This document shows, one piece after another, positions 33,562-42,594 of a stretch of DNA of 64,000 nt. The notes beneath the pieces are model-generated. The model had not been told where the DNA came from. It saw only the letters and a list, made by a program, of their open reading frames with translations, and did no database searches. Origin of the DNA: Cellulophaga sp. BC115SP (GTDB lineage: Bacteria; Bacteroidota; Bacteroidia; Cytophagales; Spirosomataceae); contig NZ_JAAALB010000024.1 of the NCBI RefSeq assembly GCF_009905545.1, forward strand, positions 1 to 64,000. The letters are read 5' to 3'. A program made the position numbers and the translations under genes. Position 1 is the stretch's first letter; each line of letters opens with the position of its first letter.

Positions 33562-34335
33562 ATGCACAAAAAAATGCTGTGGATATTGTTAGCTTGGGGG
33601 AGCATCAATATTCAGGCACAAACTTTGCGTAAGTCTTCTGTCAACAAACGGAAGGCACGTACCTCCATTGCTAAAAATCAACCCAAAAAATCTTCTCACA
33701 AAAAACTATCCCAACCAAAGCTAAAAAGCAAGTTTAGGACAGTTGCGCATTCAACCCTTCCAATCGGAATTGCCAAAGATGGCCTGTTAAGGGCAGATTC
33801 TTTATTCAAATCGGGGCAACATAACATGGCGTTTCCTTTGTATCTCGATTACAAGGATACTCCAATGATGAAGGCTAGCTCATTAAAGAATTTGGCAATT
33901 TGCTTCAAAGAGACTGGTGATTTTCTAAATGCTCAAAAGTATTTCAAACGAGCTTATTTGTATGATTCTGACCCAGATTCTGCCACAGAACTTGGTAAAT
34001 TATACCTTTCAGGAGTATCCGAAATTCCCAAAAATGCACTTCTTGCTAAGGATTACTTTGAGATGGCTTATCGGGTAGGTAATCTGGAGGCGGGGTTTCA
34101 ACTTGGTAGATTATATTGGTTTGGAGCAAACCAGATTGAAGCAAATTTCCCCAAAGCTTTGGATATTCTCACCGATGTTGGTCAAAAGGGGCATACCGAA
34201 GCACAATGGATGCTAGCCAATCTGTACACAAAGGGCACGCCCAATACGCCGAAAAATCTTCCTGAAGCCAAAAAATGGTACCGACTTTATAATCAGAGCA
34301 TTAGTTTAAAAAACACCCTTATAAGTAACAACTAA
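33562..34335 (+). CDS. Secreted Sel1-like repeat protein
   Basis: 257 aa with signal peptide (cleavage near QAQ, about 20). A very basic linker (about 22-65, rich in Lys, Ser, Arg) may bind a polyanion such as DNA, RNA or a glycan. From about 80 to the end it has tandem helical repeats of Sel1/TPR type: ATELGKLYLSG, AGFQLGRLYWFG, AQWMLANLYTKG. Such repeats mediate protein binding. No partner gene can be named. Own terminator precedes it; 83 bp separate it from the PilJ-domain gene on the same strand. Confidence 0.78.
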   Translation: MHKKMLWILLAWGSINIQAQTLRKSSVNKRKARTSIAKNQPKKSSHKKLSQPKLKSKFRTVAHSTLPIGIAKDGLLRADSLFKSGQHNMAFPLYLDYKDTPMMKASSLKNLAICFKETGDFLNAQKYFKRAYLYDSDPDSATELGKLYLSGVSEIPKNALLAKDYFEMAYRVGNLEAGFQLGRLYWFGANQIEANFPKALDILTDVGQKGHTEAQWMLANLYTKGTPNTPKNLPEAKKWYRLYNQSISLKNTLISNN

Positions 34336-34418
34336 ATCACCTAATCCTTGAAGGATTTGGTGCTGGCTTTTAGTACCTTCTGTCTTAACCAATCATTATT
34401 AACCCCAACTCCATACCC

Positions 34419-35270
34419 ATGAAAACGATAATATTAGCACTTCTTATCACTATCTCGAATTTAACCTTTTTGATAGCTCAAAATACTACATCCGTTGACG
34501 CTGGCAATCAAATTTCGCTGGGCACAGCTGTCAATATAGCAGGCAAACAACGTATGCTAACCCAAAGGATGGCAAAAGATTTTGTATATATTGGAATGAA
34601 TATCCATACAGAACTAGCTACCAAGGAGCGAGCTTCCTCCATCATTCTTTTTGAGGAAAACTTCAAAGTATTATCAGGTTTTGCACCATCAGAAAAAATC
34701 AAAGCACACCTGATAAAAGAGGAAGTTTTGTGGAAAGAATATAAAAAGCTCATTAGCGCCGAAACAACGAAGGATAATGCTGTTTTGATTTTAGAGAAAA
34801 ATACCTCTGTTTTAACAGCCTGTGACGAATTGGTCAAGGCATACGTGGAATATGCTGGAACTCTCCCGAAGCAACCTAATTCGGAAGGAGCTACCATTTT
34901 ATCGATCGCCGAAAATACCAATACCGCTGGTCGCCAAAGAATGTTATCGCAAAGACTCACTTTTTATTATGCAGCCTATGTTTGGGGAATTACAGAGCAA
35001 TTTCCAACTGAAAAAATTAAATCTTTTGCAGAGTTTATTCAGCAAAATTTTAGCAAACTCATTATATCTGAGGTTAACACTACAGATATCGACGATGCTC
35101 TGGCCAACGTAATTGCAGATTGGAGAGAAGTTGAGGAACGATGTACAAAAGACAATTGTTATACTTTTGAGAATAAAGGAATGGATGTTGCTCAGATGTT
35201 TAAGGTCACAAGCAACATTTTACAGAAGATGGATAAGATAACGGGAATGTATGCAAAACTCCTAGAATAA
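34419..35270 (+). CDS. Periplasmic protein with two PilJ-type sensor modules
   Basis: 283 aa with a signal peptide (MKTIILALLITISNLTFLIAQ). Two copies of the PilJ N-terminal (type IV pili methyl-accepting transducer, PF13675) signature are visible: AGKQRMLTQRM (41-51) and AGRQRMLSQRL (170-180), about 130 residues apart. The domain is normally the periplasmic sensor part of a chemoreceptor or histidine kinase. Here no membrane anchor, HAMP, MA or kinase domain follows, so the protein is a free sensor-like or ligand-binding protein. Role unknown; it may present a ligand to another membrane receptor. Confidence 0.8.
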   Translation: MKTIILALLITISNLTFLIAQNTTSVDAGNQISLGTAVNIAGKQRMLTQRMAKDFVYIGMNIHTELATKERASSIILFEENFKVLSGFAPSEKIKAHLIKEEVLWKEYKKLISAETTKDNAVLILEKNTSVLTACDELVKAYVEYAGTLPKQPNSEGATILSIAENTNTAGRQRMLSQRLTFYYAAYVWGITEQFPTEKIKSFAEFIQQNFSKLIISEVNTTDIDDALANVIADWREVEERCTKDNCYTFENKGMDVAQMFKVTSNILQKMDKITGMYAKLLE

Positions 35271-35360
35271 CGTTCTCTATGCCAATTTGTTAGCAAATTC
35301 CATTCTATAACATAGATTATTTTCCTTCAAAGTGAACCAATATTGTTGAATAAAATGTTT

Positions 35361-35368
35361 TAACTTTG
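35361..35368 (+). promoter_or_regulatory. -7 box TAACTTTG before trxA
   Basis: Exact TAnnTTTG match 32 bp before the trxA ATG. Confidence 0.5.
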
Positions 35369-35399
35369 ACGAAATACATTAACTATAACGATTAAAAAA

Positions 35400-35723
35400 A
35401 TGGGAAATTACGTAGTAGCTACTGACGCAAACTTTCAGGAGCTTATTAACTCAGACAAACCTGTATTAGTAGATTTTTGGGCAGAATGGTGTGGACCATG
35501 TAAAATGATCGGTCCAGTTGTAGAGGCTCTTGCTGACGACGTAGATGGTCAAGCAGTAGTAGCTAAAATGGACGTAGATGCAAACTCAGTAGTTCCTGCA
35601 ACTTTAGGTATCCGTTCTATCCCTACTTTGATGATTTTCAAAAATGGTGAATTGAAAGAAAGATTAGTAGGTGGTAATATCCCTAAATCTGTATTGGAAC
35701 AAACTCTTTTGAAACACGCATAA
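35400..35723 (+). CDS. trxA: Thioredoxin
   Basis: 107-aa cytoplasmic protein-disulfide reductant. Active site WCGPC with C31 and C34 after the VDFWAEW strand. Buried D25 and the cis-proline loop (RSIPTLM) are present. Full length, no signal peptide, so it is the cytoplasmic form. Monocistronic; no thioredoxin reductase gene is adjacent. Confidence 0.95.
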   Translation: MGNYVVATDANFQELINSDKPVLVDFWAEWCGPCKMIGPVVEALADDVDGQAVVAKMDVDANSVVPATLGIRSIPTLMIFKNGELKERLVGGNIPKSVLEQTLLKHA

Positions 35724-35792
35724 TAAGAATTTGAAAAGTGTTTTATGCTTTTCAAGCTTAAATTTATACGATTTCAATTGTTTTTATATAAG

Positions 35793-35830
35793 GGCGAAGT
35801 TAGATGATTTCTAACTTCGCCTTTTTATTT
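35793..35830 (+). terminator. Terminator downstream of trxA
   Basis: 12-bp stem GGCGAAGTTAGA / TCTAACTTCGCC with T-tract. A weaker hairpin, TTGAAAAG / CTTTTCAA, lies closer to the stop at 35731-35755. The 343-bp gap to ygiQ holds these, AT-rich sequence and the ygiQ -7 box. Confidence 0.85.
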
Positions 35831-36054
35831 CCGCAAGAATACCCAATTATTTTCTGCAACCTTCCATAAATATTTTGATTCTTTCAAACTTTTTTGCTTC
35901 TCAGATTGTTTAGCAATCGAGCTATCAAGGTTAATAGCTCATAATCTATCACCACCGTATGCTGCTGTGCAGATTTTTTTGCACCATTTGAAACATTCAT
36001 ACCACTTGTTAGCCTGTATCTCTTGATTGAGCTACGACACACGCATTTTTTGCG

Positions 36055-36062
36055 TAATTTTG
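36055..36062 (+). promoter_or_regulatory. -7 box TAATTTTG abutting ygiQ start
   Basis: Exact TAnnTTTG match ending 4 bp before the ygiQ ATG, so a transcript from it would be leaderless or nearly so. Confidence 0.5.
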
Positions 36063-36066
36063 CATT

Positions 36067-37980
36067 ATGTTAGAAAGACCGATTACCGACTGGTTGCCTC
36101 TTACCAAAAAAGAGATTGAAAAACGTGGCTGGGACGATGTAGACGTAGTATTGATTTCGGGAGATGCCTACGTAGATCACCCTGCTTTTGGTACTGCCGT
36201 AATCGGCCGTATTATCGAAAGCGAGGGCTTTAGAGTAGCAGTTGTGGCACAACCCAACTGGAAAGATGATTTAAGAGATTTTAAAAAATTTGGTCGTCCA
36301 AAATATTTCTTTGGCGTAACGGCTGGCTGTATGGATTCAATGGTGAATCACTATACCGCCAACAAGCGTTTGCGCTCTAATGACTCCTATACCCCAGGTG
36401 GCGAAGCTGGCTATCGTCCAGACTATGCCACGACTGTATATACCAAAATCCTGAAAGAATTATACCCAGATGTGCCCGTATTGATTGGGGGTATTGAGGC
36501 TTCTTTGCGTCGTGTCACACACTATGACTATTGGCAAGACAGATTGATGCCAACGATCTTAGAGGATTCTGGTGCAGATTTGTTGGTTTATGGCATGGGA
36601 GAACAACCTCTCAGGGAATTATTGCGATTGGTTAAGCAAGGTATTCCGATGAATACTATCAAAAACGTGAACCAAATTGCCTATTTACAGCCATCAAATG
36701 AGCCTTTACAAGAATTTAATGGATGGGAAACGGTTGAATTGGCAAGTCACGAGGTTTGTTTGAAAGACAAAATTAAATATGCTTCCAATTTCAAAATTGT
36801 AGAAGTTGAGTCGAATAAATGGCAAGCCAATCGTATTACTCAACAAGTAGGTAAAAAAACATTGGTAATCAATCCTCCTTTTAAGACAATGGAGGAGACC
36901 GAAATGGATAAATCTTTTGATTTGCCATACACTCGGCTACCGCACCCGAAATACAAAAAGAGAGGTACGATTCCTGCCTACGAGATGATTAAATTCTCCT
37001 TGAATATGCACCGTGGCTGTTTTGGAGGATGTAGCTTTTGTACTATTTCGGCACACCAAGGTAAGTTTATTGCTTCAAGAAGTGAAACCTCTATTATGAA
37101 GGAAGTTGAGCAAATTGCACAACATCCTGAATTTAAGGGTTATATCTCTGACCTAGGCGGACCATCAGCCAACATGTACCGCATGAAAGGTAAAGATGAG
37201 TCGATTTGTGCCAGATGTCAGAGTCCGAGCTGTATTCACCCTGTGATTTGCTCAAACTTAGATACTTCTCATAAGCCATTGACGCAATTGTACAAAAAGG
37301 TAGATGAGCATCCGAAAATCAAAAAAGCATTCGTAGGTTCTGGAGTTCGTTATGATTTATTGGTTGATGATTTCAACAAAAATAATCAAGACGGAAACCA
37401 TGATGAATACATGGAACAATTGATTACACGTCACGTGTCGGGTCGTTTGAAGGTAGCGCCAGAGCATACTTCTGACAACACCTTGAAAATCATGCGTAAA
37501 CCTTCTTTCAAATATTTCAGAAAGTTTAAGGAGAAATATGATGAAATTCAGACGAAACACGGCATGAATCAACCTCTGATTCCGTACTTTATCTCGTCGC
37601 ACCCTGGTTGTGAGGAGGTAGATATGGCTAACTTGGCGGCTGAAACCAAAGACTTGGGCTTCCAACTAGAACAAGTTCAGGATTTTACGCCAACCCCAAT
37701 GACAGTAGCTGAGGTAATTTACTATTCTGGTGTACACCCATACACTTTACAGCCTATTGCTACGGCTAAAACAAGAGAAGAAAAATTAGCGCAAAACAAA
37801 TATTTCTTCTGGTACAAACCAGAAATCAAGACTTGGATTAAGCAACGTTTGATTAAACTCAAACGCCCTGATTTAGCGGAAAAATTATTGGCAAATCCTA
37901 AAAAACAAGCCGCAGATCAGATTGCCGAATTTGATAAATCTTCTAATAGCCAACGAAGAAAAAACAAATTTAGAAGATAA
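36067..37980 (+). CDS. ygiQ: YgiQ family radical SAM protein
   Basis: 637 aa. N-terminal B12-binding-like region (DVVLISGDAYVDHPAFG, GVTAGCMDSMVNHYTANK, YTPGGEAGYRPD), then the radical-SAM cluster motif C318-x3-C322-x2-C325 (RGCFGGCSFC). A conserved Cys-rich region CARCQSPSCIHPVIC (about 380-395) follows. Substrate of the family is unknown; it is conserved across bacteria. The N-terminus (MLERPITDWLP) matches the family, supporting the start even though it is only 4 bp past a promoter box. The C-terminal tail is basic and Asn/Ser-rich. Confidence 0.92.
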   Translation: MLERPITDWLPLTKKEIEKRGWDDVDVVLISGDAYVDHPAFGTAVIGRIIESEGFRVAVVAQPNWKDDLRDFKKFGRPKYFFGVTAGCMDSMVNHYTANKRLRSNDSYTPGGEAGYRPDYATTVYTKILKELYPDVPVLIGGIEASLRRVTHYDYWQDRLMPTILEDSGADLLVYGMGEQPLRELLRLVKQGIPMNTIKNVNQIAYLQPSNEPLQEFNGWETVELASHEVCLKDKIKYASNFKIVEVESNKWQANRITQQVGKKTLVINPPFKTMEETEMDKSFDLPYTRLPHPKYKKRGTIPAYEMIKFSLNMHRGCFGGCSFCTISAHQGKFIASRSETSIMKEVEQIAQHPEFKGYISDLGGPSANMYRMKGKDESICARCQSPSCIHPVICSNLDTSHKPLTQLYKKVDEHPKIKKAFVGSGVRYDLLVDDFNKNNQDGNHDEYMEQLITRHVSGRLKVAPEHTSDNTLKIMRKPSFKYFRKFKEKYDEIQTKHGMNQPLIPYFISSHPGCEEVDMANLAAETKDLGFQLEQVQDFTPTPMTVAEVIYYSGVHPYTLQPIATAKTREEKLAQNKYFFWYKPEIKTWIKQRLIKLKRPDLAEKLLANPKKQAADQIAEFDKSSNSQRRKNKFRR

Positions 37981-37983
37981 GCT

Positions 37984-38020
37984 TTTGAGTGCGGAGTTAA
38001 GAATGTGGAGTTTGGAGTGG
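37984..38020. repeat. Heptad-phased tract after ygiQ
   Basis: Minus-strand reading: ACTCCAA, ACTCCAC, ATTCTTA, ACTCCGC, ACTCAAA. Clearly related to 22195-22232. Confidence 0.65.
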
Positions 38021-38026
38021 ACAAAG

Positions 38027-38054
38027 GATTTCTGATTTGGGATTTCTGATTTCG
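38027..38054. repeat. Four GATTTnn heptads
   Basis: GATTTCT, GATTTGG, GATTTCT, GATTTCG in perfect 7-bp register, the same unit type as at 12960-13061. Confidence 0.8.
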
Positions 38055-38111
38055 GACACATAGAATATAGACTTATCCCAGAATAAGGATTTTCCTTCAA
38101 GTATTTTCATT

Positions 38112-38150
38112 AAAAAGCGGTCGAAAATTGATTTTTCGACCGCTTTTTTT
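38112..38150. terminator. Bidirectional terminator between ygiQ and the MFS gene
   Basis: Stem AAAAAGCGGTCGAAAA / TTTTCGACCGCTTTTT. Nearly the same hairpin recurs at 47975-48012, and a GGGG/CCCC variant at 54869-54906. Confidence 0.88.
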
Positions 38151-38188
38151 GATAGGATAATGCTTAATCATGAAGCATTGATTAAAAA

Positions 38189-38226
38189 CAATCACTCAAC
38201 TACTCAATCACTAACTCACTCAATAA
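38189..38226. repeat. Heptad-like tract (ACTC orientation) after the MFS gene
   Basis: ACTCAAC, TACTCAATC, ACTAACTC, ACTCAAT: looser phasing than the other tracts. It mirrors 37984-38020 across the terminator. Confidence 0.45.
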
Positions 38227-38232
38227 GAACTT

Positions 38233-39813
38233 CTAAGAAAAGTATTTATTTTTCAGCAAATTAAAGGAAAAACGGAGGTGCTTGTTAAAAGCAATATACA
38301 ACGCTACCAAGAATAAGCCGTAGCCCCATACGGTAAAAAGCTCCATATTTCCCAATAAAAAAGACTGGGTCTGCACTCCTGCATTGACTTTCTTCATGGC
38401 CAAAGTGGCGGCTGGCGCAAGGTCATATCCTTTTTGAACAAATGATTCTTGGATGGTACTCACGATTCCTGTTGTGGTTGGATTTTCGGGTAACAGTTTT
38501 TCCAGAAAAATATATCGATGTTTATTGATAAAATACACTTGAAAATTTTGAACTAAACAAAAACCAATATTCGTGCCCCAAAACCTTCCTGCCACACCAA
38601 TTGCACCTGCAAACGGAGCTAAATAAGCTGGAACAGCCGAAACGGTATTGAGCACCAAAGGCACAAACAATACCCCTACTCCAACACCCTGCAACATATA
38701 AGGAATCCACATTTGCGAAAGTGCCACATCAGGTAAAAATAAAAAAGTAAACCACCAATGGTAAATAGCCATCGTCAAAAAGCCTAGAATCAAAATCAGT
38801 TTGGTAGGCAACTTTTTTACCATCATCGTTCCAGCAATGGTCATTCCGAAAAAGACACCTAACAGGTTTAAATACTGTACATGTGCTACTCTGAGCGGTT
38901 CCCATTGCCAGACTTTACTCATGGTGGTGTGACATATCGTCAGTGTAGCTCTGGAGATATAAAAAACAATGAAAAGTAACAAACTCAATCGTAAGTTTCG
39001 ATAAGAAAACACTCGCATATCAAAACAACTACGTCGGTAAGTCATTTGTCGTATAATAAACAAAGCGCTCAATACCAAGCTAGTAATGGCACAAATAACA
39101 ATATTCTCAGACTGAAACCAATACAATTTTTCGCCATAATTGAGCACATATACACCTGTCAAGATTGCAATGGTCAACAAAACAAAACTGGTCCAGTCAA
39201 CTTTATAAAGCGGTATTTTTCGATGAAAACGATTAGCTGTAAATGTTAGCCATATCAGGCTTGCCACCATAATTTGGAAAATAGCAGATCCAAAAGTCAT
39301 GTATTTCCAATCGTGTACATCGAGCAACCAAACTGCAATATTGACTATGAAGGGACTTGCAGCCAACAAAGCACCATAGGTAATCGAAAAAACGATAATC
39401 GTTGCGTTAGGACTTTTAGTTCTAGACAACATCAAAATACGCAATGGTATCCAAGGCAATGCCATTAATATTCCTTCGAGTATTCGCAGAAAGGCAAAAA
39501 CAACAAAATCGTTGGTATAGGCAGAAGTCACAAATAATACTGCCGAAAGCAGATAAATCGAAATAAGATAGTTGCGCGGAGGAAAATATTTGAATAGTCG
39601 ACTTTCTATTAATATCGTCGCCAGAAAAGTGCCATAGGTTAGACTCATACTAAATTGTAAGTCTTCAGGCTCAATGTCGAAATAACTGGCAGCATAAGAA
39701 ATATTGGAAGTGTATAATCCAAGCAAAGCCATGGTATGCAACATACAAATCACCAGCACCACCTGAATAGCCCAATTAGGCACCCAAGGTTTGAAAATGG
39801 ATGTTTTCTTCAT
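38233..39813 (-). CDS. MFS efflux transporter (EmrB-like position in a tripartite pump)
   Basis: 526 aa with about fourteen membrane segments, matching drug:H+ antiporter-2 (DHA2) length. The loop after helix 2 and RILEGILMALPWIPLRILMLSR resemble DHA2 motifs A/C, though weakly. The frame extends 18 bp to a TTG; the ATG at 39813 is chosen. It is last of a TolC - HlyD - MFS run on the minus strand (84-bp and 65-bp gaps), so it should be the inner-membrane motor of an EmrAB-TolC-type exporter of drugs or a metabolite. Substrate unknown. Confidence 0.85.
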   Translation of the reverse strand: MKKTSIFKPWVPNWAIQVVLVICMLHTMALLGLYTSNISYAASYFDIEPEDLQFSMSLTYGTFLATILIESRLFKYFPPRNYLISIYLLSAVLFVTSAYTNDFVVFAFLRILEGILMALPWIPLRILMLSRTKSPNATIIVFSITYGALLAASPFIVNIAVWLLDVHDWKYMTFGSAIFQIMVASLIWLTFTANRFHRKIPLYKVDWTSFVLLTIAILTGVYVLNYGEKLYWFQSENIVICAITSLVLSALFIIRQMTYRRSCFDMRVFSYRNLRLSLLLFIVFYISRATLTICHTTMSKVWQWEPLRVAHVQYLNLLGVFFGMTIAGTMMVKKLPTKLILILGFLTMAIYHWWFTFLFLPDVALSQMWIPYMLQGVGVGVLFVPLVLNTVSAVPAYLAPFAGAIGVAGRFWGTNIGFCLVQNFQVYFINKHRYIFLEKLLPENPTTTGIVSTIQESFVQKGYDLAPAATLAMKKVNAGVQTQSFLLGNMELFTVWGYGLFLVALYIAFNKHLRFSFNLLKNKYFS

Positions 39814-39878
39814 CTTTAAATATATGTTCAAAGCAAAATACCTCTAAAACCAGCGTTCATAATAAGGTACTTTCACCG

Positions 39879-40928
39879 CTAATGTTTGGCAAAAACCTCC
39901 ACATTCAGCCCAGCTCTCAATAAAGGATAGGCGACATCGGTTATTTCTTGGATAGATATTTTCACAGGAACTCGCTGTTCAATTTTGACAAAATTACCTG
40001 TAGCATTGTCGGGAGGAAGCAACGAAAATCGTGCTCCTGAGGCGGGAGAAAAAGAGATAATTTGTCCATGCCATACTTTATCACCTGTGACATCGGCTTT
40101 GAATTCAACCGTTTGACCAATTTTCAGAAAACGAATCTGGGTTTCTTTAAAATTGGCAACCATCCATTTTTCCTTACTTACTACAGACAAAAGGGTTTGT
40201 CCTTCTTTGATTAATTGTCCAGGCTGAATAGTTCGTTTTCCTACCCAACCGTCATACGGGGCTGTAATAACGGTGTATGAGTAAAATAATTTTGCATTAT
40301 CCAAACTAGCTTTTTTCTGTTGAATAATGGTATTGCCAAACGGAATTACCGAATTTGCCTCGCTTGCCATCAGTTCTGTGCTATGGATTTTTTCAATTAT
40401 TTCCTGATAATTGCTTTGAGCAGCCTCATAAGACGTTTTGGCACTTTCTACTCGCTGTTCAGTCGTTGCCTCCTCTTTCAACAAATTGAGCTGACGCTGA
40501 TACTCTCTTTCCATTTCCCAAACTTTTGCCTTCAATGCACTCAATTGTGCTTGATGTATTGCCACATTGCTTTGCGTAGTTTGTGCCTTTTTAGTAATAA
40601 CATTTTCGTTTTTTAAGGCATTTTCAAAATCGGCATACGCCATATCTAGTTTAGCCTTATACTCACGTTCATCAAGCTGAATCAACGTATCTCCTTTATG
40701 GACAAAACCGTTATCCTGATAGTTAACTGCCTTTACATATCCTGTCACACGACTCATGACTGGCGTAACATATTGCTCTATTTGGGCATCATTGGTTTGC
40801 TCATGATTACGATAATACATGATATACCAGCCTCCTAAGGCAATGCCTCCGAGGGTAAGTCCGCTGGCAAAAACACTGACTACTGCATTAAAAATTCGAC
40901 TTGTATCGTTTGGCTTAATTTGATTCAT
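39879..40928 (-). CDS. HlyD/EmrA-type periplasmic adaptor
   Basis: 349-aa membrane fusion protein. One N-terminal membrane segment (about 13-33), then a lipoyl half-motif (VTPVMSRVTGYVKAVNYQDNGFVHKGD), a long coiled coil (about 75-200), and the returning lipoyl half (TVITAPYDGWVGKRTIQPGQLIKEGQ) and beta-barrel. Links the MFS transporter and TolC protein encoded on either side. Length and layout are typical of EmrA. Confidence 0.92.
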   Translation of the reverse strand: MNQIKPNDTSRIFNAVVSVFASGLTLGGIALGGWYIMYYRNHEQTNDAQIEQYVTPVMSRVTGYVKAVNYQDNGFVHKGDTLIQLDEREYKAKLDMAYADFENALKNENVITKKAQTTQSNVAIHQAQLSALKAKVWEMEREYQRQLNLLKEEATTEQRVESAKTSYEAAQSNYQEIIEKIHSTELMASEANSVIPFGNTIIQQKKASLDNAKLFYSYTVITAPYDGWVGKRTIQPGQLIKEGQTLLSVVSKEKWMVANFKETQIRFLKIGQTVEFKADVTGDKVWHGQIISFSPASGARFSLLPPDNATGNFVKIEQRVPVKISIQEITDVAYPLLRAGLNVEVFAKH

Positions 40929-41012
40929 TGTAAAAAACAGCCTAAGGGACAGTTATTAGAAAAAAGAGAATTATTTCCTTCAATTACCTAATAACTAACC
41001 CCTTATGCCCAT

Positions 41013-42368
41013 TTAGTTGAGTTGACCTGAAGTGTAAAGAAGATCGTAGTATTTTGCCACAGCATCTATTTGTGCTGACAAAAGTTGATAGCGAGTTCGA
41101 AACAAAGCTGTATCAGCATCCATCAATTCGGTATGTAATGCCATTTGGTTAAAATACTTTTGTTTCAGAATTCTATAATTTTCATTGGCCTGTGCAATCG
41201 CTTTTTCAATAACCTTTATCTTATCCTGAGTTTCCAGCCATGCCATATATCTTCGATACATAACATCTTGAATGGCATCTTTTTGAATCTTTTCTTGAAC
41301 TTGTGCAAGCTCAATCGATTGCTTTGCCATAGCTAATTTGGTCTTGACTTTAAACAAGTGAGAAATACTAAAATTCATATCAATCCCAATTCTCCCAAGG
41401 CTATACAGGTATGGATGTGGAGGAAATAAGAACAACATATAGTTGGGATAGTTGTAACCAAAAGTCCCAAACAAACTCAAAGTTGGCTTGGTCGATGCTT
41501 TGATGGCTTGGTATCCCAACTCATTAATTTCAGTAGCTTGTTGTTTTATTTTTACCTCCTCACGATTTAAAGCACCTTCTTGAAGCTTATCTATCAACAA
41601 TTCTGTATGATTCATGCTGAGAGCCGACTTAGTGTCTAGCAACAGAGTATCTCTTTCTGGAATCTGTAGAAGAGTTTTCAAATCATTGAGCAATACTTTT
41701 GTATTTCGCTCATTAGTCAAAATATCGAGGGTTGAATTTGAGCATTGAAGACTCGCTTGTAACACTTCTTCTTTGGTAATTGTACCATTTTTTTTGAAAG
41801 CACTTACCAAATTAAGTCGTTCGTTTTGTTCTTTTAGCGTTTCTTTCAAAAGTGAGTCAAGCGCCACCAACTTACAAATCCCCAAATAGGTTTGTATGAC
41901 TTCAAGGGCTTTTTCTCGGTAAACTTGTTTCTCTTGAAGTTGCGCAATTTCTACTCTTTTTTCAGCTTGCTTAATACCAATTTTGATTCTTCCACCTTGA
42001 TAAAGAGGCATTTTGACATTCACAGTTGCATCATATATGTCAGGAATTGTCTGGTAATGAACTACTTGGTCTGCATGTTGATACTCAACCATATTGCTCA
42101 TACGATAATACGAAGCATGAAAATCTAAATCTGGTAGCTGAATTTCTCTTTCTTCCTTTACTTTTTCGTGGGCTACTTCAGTCTGAATCCTTGCTTGTAA
42201 GAGATAAGGACTGTTTTCTTTCAAGCGATTCAGAGCCTCCGATAAATTTAAAGAAACCTTATTGCTTGTGGTATGGCTAATATGTTGTCCATAAGTGGTT
42301 TGGGCAAGCATAAGCAAACCTCCAAGGAAAAAACTCTTTCCTTGAATTGGCTGTTTGTACGTTGTCAT
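41013..42368 (-). CDS. TolC family outer-membrane channel
   Basis: 451 aa, signal peptide ending near TTYGQ (28). Two tandem alpha-helical repeats of the outer-membrane efflux protein family: the first with LNLSEALNRLKENSPYLLQAR, the second about residue 240 onward with LNREEVKIKQQATEINELGYQAIK. First gene of the efflux operon. It has no adjacent regulator on the same strand; the closest is the AraC-type gene at 44249, beyond the CoA-transferase. Confidence 0.9.
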   Translation of the reverse strand: MTTYKQPIQGKSFFLGGLLMLAQTTYGQHISHTTSNKVSLNLSEALNRLKENSPYLLQARIQTEVAHEKVKEEREIQLPDLDFHASYYRMSNMVEYQHADQVVHYQTIPDIYDATVNVKMPLYQGGRIKIGIKQAEKRVEIAQLQEKQVYREKALEVIQTYLGICKLVALDSLLKETLKEQNERLNLVSAFKKNGTITKEEVLQASLQCSNSTLDILTNERNTKVLLNDLKTLLQIPERDTLLLDTKSALSMNHTELLIDKLQEGALNREEVKIKQQATEINELGYQAIKASTKPTLSLFGTFGYNYPNYMLFLFPPHPYLYSLGRIGIDMNFSISHLFKVKTKLAMAKQSIELAQVQEKIQKDAIQDVMYRRYMAWLETQDKIKVIEKAIAQANENYRILKQKYFNQMALHTELMDADTALFRTRYQLLSAQIDAVAKYYDLLYTSGQLN

Positions 42369-42594
42369 AAAATCAACTCAGATACTATAAATGTACCTGA
42401 TTGCGAGAGTGAAAAATGAAAATATGTTTGGGTGAAAGTTTATAAATTCCTCCACCAATAAATTTTAACTAATATCATTCTTAAAAACAGGTGCAAAACT
42501 ATTTTACCCTCATGGCATGGGATATGAGTACCACAATTTTGTACCATCCTCATACTCATTGTCCCAATTAACAAGTAATCTAAACCACTATCTT

